The notes under the pieces were generated by a model that was not told the DNA's origin, did no database searches, and saw nothing but the letters and a program-made list of their open reading frames with translations. Of a stretch of DNA of 64,000 nt, positions 58,123-64,000 are shown in pieces. The stretch is taken from the NCBI RefSeq assembly GCF_900215605.1, contig NZ_OBEL01000007.1, positions 170,876-234,875 on the forward strand, written 5' to 3'. The stretch's first letter is position 1. Every line of letters starts with the position of its first letter. The DNA is from Cohaesibacter gelatinilyticus (GTDB taxonomy: Bacteria > Pseudomonadota > Alphaproteobacteria > Rhizobiales > Cohaesibacteraceae). The translations under genes were made by a program, and so were the position numbers.

Positions 58123-59643
58123 ATGCTGAGAGCCGCATGGGAAGTATACCAAGCTCTGGAAACCTTACAGGCAAACAAGCGAGCGCGAGAACAAGAGGAA
58201 CGAGCCCTCGAATCCATTGAAGAAAATCGCCGTGTTCGAGAAGCGCTGGAAACACTGGAAGCTTCCGAGCTGTTAGGTTCTGGCCGATTGGGAAACTTGG
58301 CGGATGCCAAACAAGAAAGAATGCTCGACAATGCAGGTTTGTTCTTAGGAGCCCTTGAAGGCCAGCCGCTCTTCTACAACGGAGATATGCATCTCCTGAA
58401 CTATGGGATGACCCGATCCGGTAAGGGGCGCGATATTGTGCTGCCCAATCTTGCGCATGTGTTCAATCGCTCACTTGTCGTCAACGACATTAAGGACGGA
58501 GAAAACGCTTATGCGAGCGCCGAGTATCGTAAGTCTCGCGGTCATCGGATCGTTGCGATAAATCCTTACGGGAAGCATGGTATTCCCTCCTTCAAACTCA
58601 ATCCGTTTCAAAGAATAATCAACAAAGCACAGCGTGGTGAGAGCGTGACCGAAGACGCTCTGCAACTGTGTATGTCTTTGGTGCCACCAAAAAAAGAAAA
58701 GGACGGTTGGGTTGCGGCTGGAGCGCAGCAGATCCTAGCAACTTGGCTGGAATTCAACGCACGCTTCAGGCCCGACAGTTGCACGCTTTCCAATATGTGG
58801 CGGTTTGTATTTAAGGATTTCGTTGAAACTGTAACAGCTATTCTCGATTGCGGAGATGAGGCGCTTGCCGGGCTTGCTGTGAAGATCGTAGATTTAAGAG
58901 AAAGCACCGATCAATGGAACGCATACGAAAGTGAACTAACCACAGCTCTTTGGAATTTCAGACCTGATAGTCCGCTTGCAGCAGTGACGGATACATCAAA
59001 TTTCAATCCCGCTGATATGCGGCACGAAAAAACTACGCTTTATTTGATTGGAGATTCAGATCGGCTCGAGGCCTGTTCAAGTTGGGTATCACTGACAGTT
59101 TCAGCGATTGTAAATGCCTGCGCGCAGGAACCCGGACCCGTACCGGTTACTGCCCTTATCGATGAGCTCGCCAACCTTCCTTACATGGCTGTCATTCCCA
59201 AGGCACTTACCCTTTATGCCGGTAAGGGTGTACAACTCTGGGGGTTTTGCCAAGGACGCGCGGCACTCAGATCGAAAGGGTATACGGATCACACCATTGC
59301 GAACTTTGAAAGCCAATCCGGCGTCTTGCACATGTGGCTCGTCACCGAGCCCGATTTGCTGCGCGATATCGAAACATGGAGCGGTAAAACAGCGGTGGCA
59401 ACGCGTGGCATCAATCAGTCAGGTGGTCAGGTCGCGAGCGCGTCATTTAGCACAACTGAACATGCACGACCAGTGCTTCAGTCGGAGGATATAACTGCTA
59501 TCGGTGAAGGTAAGCAAATTGTACGGACCGGCAAGATTGGCGGGACGCGCCTCTATATCGCTGATCGAGTTCCGTGGTTTGAAGTTCCCAGATGGAAAGA
59601 TGCGCTCAGGGATGTTCGCGAGGTTCATTTCGGAAACAACTAG
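58123..59643 (+). CDS. Type IV coupling protein (VirD4/TraG-like), without membrane anchor
   Basis: The 506-residue ATPase has Walker A GMTRSGKG at 95-102, VVNDIKDGE (about 119-127), a Walker B region ALIDELANLPY (about 343-353) and QLWGFCQGRAAL (about 370-381), all matching VirD4/TraG proteins. It links the relaxase-DNA complex to a secretion channel. The usual two N-terminal membrane helices are missing. Instead it begins with a soluble coiled coil (about 10-50). It is followed by a convergent gene overlapping it by four bases. Confidence 0.88.
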   Translation: MLRAAWEVYQALETLQANKRAREQEERALESIEENRRVREALETLEASELLGSGRLGNLADAKQERMLDNAGLFLGALEGQPLFYNGDMHLLNYGMTRSGKGRDIVLPNLAHVFNRSLVVNDIKDGENAYASAEYRKSRGHRIVAINPYGKHGIPSFKLNPFQRIINKAQRGESVTEDALQLCMSLVPPKKEKDGWVAAGAQQILATWLEFNARFRPDSCTLSNMWRFVFKDFVETVTAILDCGDEALAGLAVKIVDLRESTDQWNAYESELTTALWNFRPDSPLAAVTDTSNFNPADMRHEKTTLYLIGDSDRLEACSSWVSLTVSAIVNACAQEPGPVPVTALIDELANLPYMAVIPKALTLYAGKGVQLWGFCQGRAALRSKGYTDHTIANFESQSGVLHMWLVTEPDLLRDIETWSGKTAVATRGINQSGGQVASASFSTTEHARPVLQSEDITAIGEGKQIVRTGKIGGTRLYIADRVPWFEVPRWKDALRDVREVHFGNN

Positions 59644-59984
59644 TCACCCAATGCTTCTTCCGCTTCTTTTATAGCCTTGTCAAAATCAATTTCCTTGAGG
59701 AAGGCTTGCGTTCTAGGTGAATTCAGTTCTGCCTCGAATAACGCTTCTGCCAACTCTTTGTTACTGGCAGCATGGCCTGCTGCAGAAACCGCAAACTCAT
59801 GATACTCAAGCGTTGACCGCGCAAGGCTTGCTTCGTAGGCTGCATACAACATTGCACTAAAAACGGTACGCGGTTGACGTCCGTCCTCAATCAGTTCATT
59901 TGCCAAAGCCACGAACGCGGCTCTAGAGGCCATTCCTGCCGTGTCCTTCTCCAAGTCTTCAAAGCTTATGGGTCTCTTAGTCAT
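59640..59984 (-). CDS. Hypothetical helical protein
   Basis: The 114-residue acidic helical protein starts at ATG 59984 behind GAGCGGGA. It contains ISFEDLEKDTAGMASRAAFVA and ASLARSTLEYHEFAVSA. It is divergent from the gene at 60011 with a 26-base gap. No family recognised; such small genes commonly surround mobilization loci. Confidence 0.5.
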   Translation of the reverse strand: MTKRPISFEDLEKDTAGMASRAAFVALANELIEDGRQPRTVFSAMLYAAYEASLARSTLEYHEFAVSAAGHAASNKELAEALFEAELNSPRTQAFLKEIDFDKAIKEAEEALGD

Positions 59985-60010
59985 TCCCGCTCCAATCGTA
60001 GTAATAAAAA

Positions 60011-60577
60011 ATGTCTTCAAATAAAGAATTCAATATAGCAGCTCGTGGCACCGATGCGCAAAAAGAGCGTTTCGAATCCGAGCAATTGGATCAGCAGATC
60101 AAGCGGGTACAAACACCTGAATTCAGGAGAAGCCTCCAAGAATTACAGCTCCAGGCTGATGTCACCATAGAGGCACTAAAAGAGGAGTTGGCTCATCGAC
60201 GCGATAGGTTTGCGCAGTTTATTATTGACCAAAAAGTTTCTCCTCATCCGGAGTTAAACTTAAAGCCGGATGGTGCTCGAAATGCGCCGGATTGGGAGCA
60301 CCGGAACGAAATCAGAAGTGCGGTCGACAATAGGTACAAGCCTGAGCACAAGAAACAGATTGAGGAGAAACGTAAGGAACTTTACTCTGCCCTGCGTGCC
60401 GAAATCGAGTTAACGCTTAAAGATGAAAATGAACTTCAGAAAAGCGTCGCAGCGTCTAACTCAGATGAGTCAATATCCGAGGCAAAATCAAAACTTGAGC
60501 AAATCCGCGAGAACTCACGCGATATAACCCAGCGGCTAAATCGTCCGCGCGGCTTAGGAAAGGGCCGGTCACGATAG
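60011..60577 (+). CDS. Hypothetical coiled-coil protein
   Basis: The 188-residue charged protein has predicted coiled coils (about 15-75 and 105-180) and a basic tail (NRPRGLGKGRSR). No ribosome binding site is clear. It is convergent with the gene at 60580. A DNA-binding or transfer accessory role is possible from composition only. Confidence 0.45.
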   Translation: MSSNKEFNIAARGTDAQKERFESEQLDQQIKRVQTPEFRRSLQELQLQADVTIEALKEELAHRRDRFAQFIIDQKVSPHPELNLKPDGARNAPDWEHRNEIRSAVDNRYKPEHKKQIEEKRKELYSALRAEIELTLKDENELQKSVAASNSDESISEAKSKLEQIRENSRDITQRLNRPRGLGKGRSR

Positions 60578-60579
60578 GA

Positions 60580-61215
60580 TCATGTCTCGCGGATGTCGCG
60601 CAATAGCGCTCTAGAATCTTCTGATTTAAACTCAGGAGAACTTCTTTCAAGCCAAGCTGACCTGCGATTCAAGAATTCCAGTTGGCAGCGCCTGACAGCC
60701 TGAAGGTCAGCAGCTTTTACTCCTACTGGGCCACCAACTTTCAGGTAAGTGAGAAGCTCATTAAAAATCATATTATGGGCTGCATCGGCAGAACGGCCTT
60801 CGAAGAACGGAATGAGTTGAAAACGCCAGCAGCTTTCACAAAAATGATGATCTGAACTGTTCTGACTATGTGGAATGCCGCGCATTTGGGAAATTCGTTT
60901 GAGATGAAATTCAAGCAAGGCAAGCTCATAGGCGTCAGATGTTTCTGACACTCCAATCGCATCGCCATTATCATAAAAGCTATTGAATACACCGATCCGA
61001 ACGTAATGAGCGCGCAGCCGTTGATATATTGCGCTTACGCTGTTGGTGCTCAGTTTAGTATTCCGGGCAACTTCAGTGACTGAGAGATCACAGGCGAACC
61101 CCCACAACACCCGACGGAACATATATTCTGAGATTTTAGCGTATCGATAGAACCGGTTTGCAGGTTTGGCTTTTCCCAATTCGCTCCGCCCTTTGGTTTC
61201 TATTTCAAATAGCAA
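60580..61215 (-). CDS. Transposase-type helix-turn-helix protein without DDE domain
   Basis: The 211-residue protein has an N-terminal helix-turn-helix (about 28-70: MFRRVLWGFACDLSVTEVARN and LSTNSVSAIYQRLR) resembling that of IS1595-family transposases. No DDE catalytic domain follows. The middle carries HHFCESCWRFQLIPFFEG. It may be a domesticated transposase-derived regulator. The start (TTG at 61215) is uncertain. Confidence 0.5.
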   Translation of the reverse strand: MLFEIETKGRSELGKAKPANRFYRYAKISEYMFRRVLWGFACDLSVTEVARNTKLSTNSVSAIYQRLRAHYVRIGVFNSFYDNGDAIGVSETSDAYELALLEFHLKRISQMRGIPHSQNSSDHHFCESCWRFQLIPFFEGRSADAAHNMIFNELLTYLKVGGPVGVKAADLQAVRRCQLEFLNRRSAWLERSSPEFKSEDSRALLRDIRET

Positions 61216-61491
61216 ACCAAGAGTTTACAGGGTCGGACACTAAGGGAAACCCCGATTTTGGTTGGATAGATATCCGCTGGTCATATCGACAGAACGCGCC
61301 CTTCTGAGCAATTCTTCCAATAATCTTACTTCGCCTAAATCACTCGTTTGTCTTCACAGCAATTGAAGCTGGAGGTGTGCAAATGCAAGTTGACGCACAA
61401 ATTAATTATAGGATTATATTCCTTGAATGTTCTCTTTTTGTTCTGTATATTGCTGATTTTTTTCATGTCGGCAAGAAAAAGGAGGCGTGTC

Positions 61492-61805
61492 ATGGATAGA
61501 AATACTTCGACAACCTTCAATGAGCGCTCTGCGCCGACAGTCGTAGATAGTGATGTTGGCTGTCCTGCCCCGCTTTTGCCGGTTGAGGATTATCTGGGTG
61601 AGTTGGAAAAATGCGGGTTCACCCAAGAGCAATCAAGAGAATACCTCTCAACTCTGATTCCGTTGATATGGCATTTCGTTGATCTTGGATTTCGCGGGGA
61701 TATTTCAGAGCTTTTGCTTCCAACTGACGATTCAGAGGCACTAGACTCAGATGGAACATTCAACACGAAAATTCAAATTGAAGAGGGAAAGGGGTGCGCG
61801 GCACA

Positions 61806-61809
<4 letters not shown>
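61492..61809 (+). CDS. Small protein preceding the serine recombinase
   Basis: The 105-residue acidic protein starts at ATG 61492 behind GGAGG. It contains [22 protein letters not shown] (about 31-52), and its stop overlaps the recombinase start by four bases. The coupling suggests a recombination accessory role such as directionality control, but no family is recognised. Confidence 0.5.
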
Positions 61810-63413
<1,604 letters not shown>

Positions 63414-63713
63414 CTTCTAGCCTTATTACCCCATAGGCATTGGGCAAGCAACGGAAAGTTGGCAGTGATGCACAAGCGCTCATCGAAGGCACGATCCATA
63501 AAAATACCAACTTCTGCGATTAGATCCAACCTAACCATTTCACGTTCTTCGTTTTTTGTGTGCAGCGTTGCACTTTGTTGTTTTCCGTGGGCTCTCAGGC
63601 ACAAGAATACGATAAGAACCTATGTTTTTATCGGGAACCGATAGGTGACCGGCCAACAAGAACATCAACGCTTGGAACAGCTGATACGAGCTATAGTTTT
63701 GGACCGACAAACG

Positions 63714-63742
63714 CCCCTTTGGACGGATCCGAAGGGGTTTTT
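63714..63742 (+). terminator. Rho-independent terminator
   Basis: CCCCTTTGGA-CGGA-TCCGAAGGGG forms a 10-bp stem followed by TTTTT on the plus strand (63738-63742). It may end transcription running right from the recombinase. On the minus strand it lacks a good T-run. Confidence 0.8.
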
Positions 63743-63767
63743 GTTGATGAAGCATTGCTCTTAACAT

Positions 63768-63966
63768 GGCTGGCAGCGACGTGACGTCCCCACGCTCTTG
63801 CTGGCGGAGTATCATCGTCGCACGAGATAGGCCTTTGGCTTTGCGACAGCTAAGTCTATCGCGGTTAGATGGCCCTTAACGGCCGAGTTCGGCCAAGGCT
63901 TCAACTGGGATCGTGGCTGAAGCTCTGCCCCGTCTTGCGTTGCAAGCGATAGCGCGAGGCCAGACA
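63768..63966 (-). ncRNA. Expanded 5S rRNA-like RNA
   Basis: On the minus strand, blocks of 5S rRNA occur in order: CTGGC (63959-63963); ACGATCCCA; CCGAACTCGGCCGTTAAG; GACGATGATACT; GCGTGGGGA; and CGCTGCCAG, which closes helix I with the first block. Helix II is represented by CTATCGC/GCGATAG. But the molecule is about 200 bases rather than about 120. Extra sequence lies in the helix II/III arm (a CTTCA...TGAAG stem around the GATCCCA), and there is an extra hairpin (GTCGCA...TGCGAC) before GATGATACT. It could be a decayed 5S gene or an unusual 5S-derived RNA. Confidence 0.45.
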
Positions 63967-64000
63967 AACTTATCAGTCCCACGAGGCTCTTTTGATTTCC

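Larger units (their letters stand above)
63414..64000. other. Right-end region without protein genes
   Basis: Apart from the terminator and the 5S-like sequence, no protein gene is supported. Open frames at 63459-63644 and 63560-63784 lack ribosome binding sites and cross the hairpin. They are not called. Paired segments near 63602-63651 (CCTAT...ATAGG) suggest structured RNA. Confidence 0.4.

Noticed and set aside
63459..63784. Two short plus-strand frames as an attenuator leader peptide before the terminator at 63714
   Set aside because: Neither frame has a run of one amino acid's codons or a ribosome binding site, and no biosynthetic gene follows in the window.

Overview
The window looks like the chromosome of an alphaproteobacterium of the Hyphomicrobiales (Rhizobiales) type, possibly a marine Cohaesibacter- or Stappia-like organism. 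The genus is a guess. The order is suggested by a BioR biotin regulator with its TTATAGATAA boxes, a TRAP transporter operon and overall gene style.

Region 1 (1-23.2 kb) is ordinary chromosome dominated by uptake, small-molecule catabolism and local regulators. It opens with a B12-riboswitch-controlled family 5 substrate-binding protein. Next come bioY/bioR with several BioR boxes, a dctPQM-amidase operon, a ThDP-dependent enzyme, a SnoaL-like protein and a PLP cysteine synthase-like enzyme. These are followed by an amidase/TetR pair, a divergent HxlR / SMP-30 lactonase pair, a divergent TetR / crotonase-DUF1330 pair, an SDR, an azoreductase/LysR pair and a COG4315-ECF sigma-anti-sigma cluster. 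An AT-rich secreted metzincin-like protein closes the region. Several intergenic palindromes look like operators of the adjacent regulators.

Region 2 (23.3-45.9 kb) is a podovirus-like (BPP-1/T7-like) particle gene cluster, all on the plus strand. It runs portal, Bbp19-like protein, scaffold-like protein, capsid, Bbp16-like protein, tail tube proteins, gp13/14/15-like internal virion proteins, tail fibre, muramidase, and i-spanin with a nested o-spanin. No terminase, replication gene, repressor or phage-type integrase is visible. Between the ejection-protein genes and the tail fibre, a segment of the gp15-like protein is repeated two and a half more times. One copy (36968-39106) carries a C-terminal CdiA-CT-like nuclease and overlaps a small acidic gene by ATGA. 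Other copies are truncated and lie beside small paralogous genes. This looks like an array of polymorphic toxin/immunity cassettes built on a phage ejection protein, and it is the most unusual feature of the window.

Region 3 (about 46.0-63.4 kb) is a mobilizable integrated element. It has MobC, a relaxase, a VirD4-type coupling protein whose membrane part seems to be a separate gene, a short tyrosine recombinase and a large serine recombinase. The serine recombinase reads into a tRNA-Arg(CCG) gene, the likely integration site. No mating-pore genes are present, so transfer would need a helper. Its cargo is a 2137-residue Avs-like STAND protein with an N-terminal nuclease and a neighbouring HEPN protein, consistent with anti-phage defence.

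Region 4 (63.4-64.0 kb) holds the tRNA, a strong terminator hairpin and, on the minus strand, a roughly 200-nt sequence. That sequence keeps unmistakable stretches of 5S rRNA but is much longer than a normal 5S.
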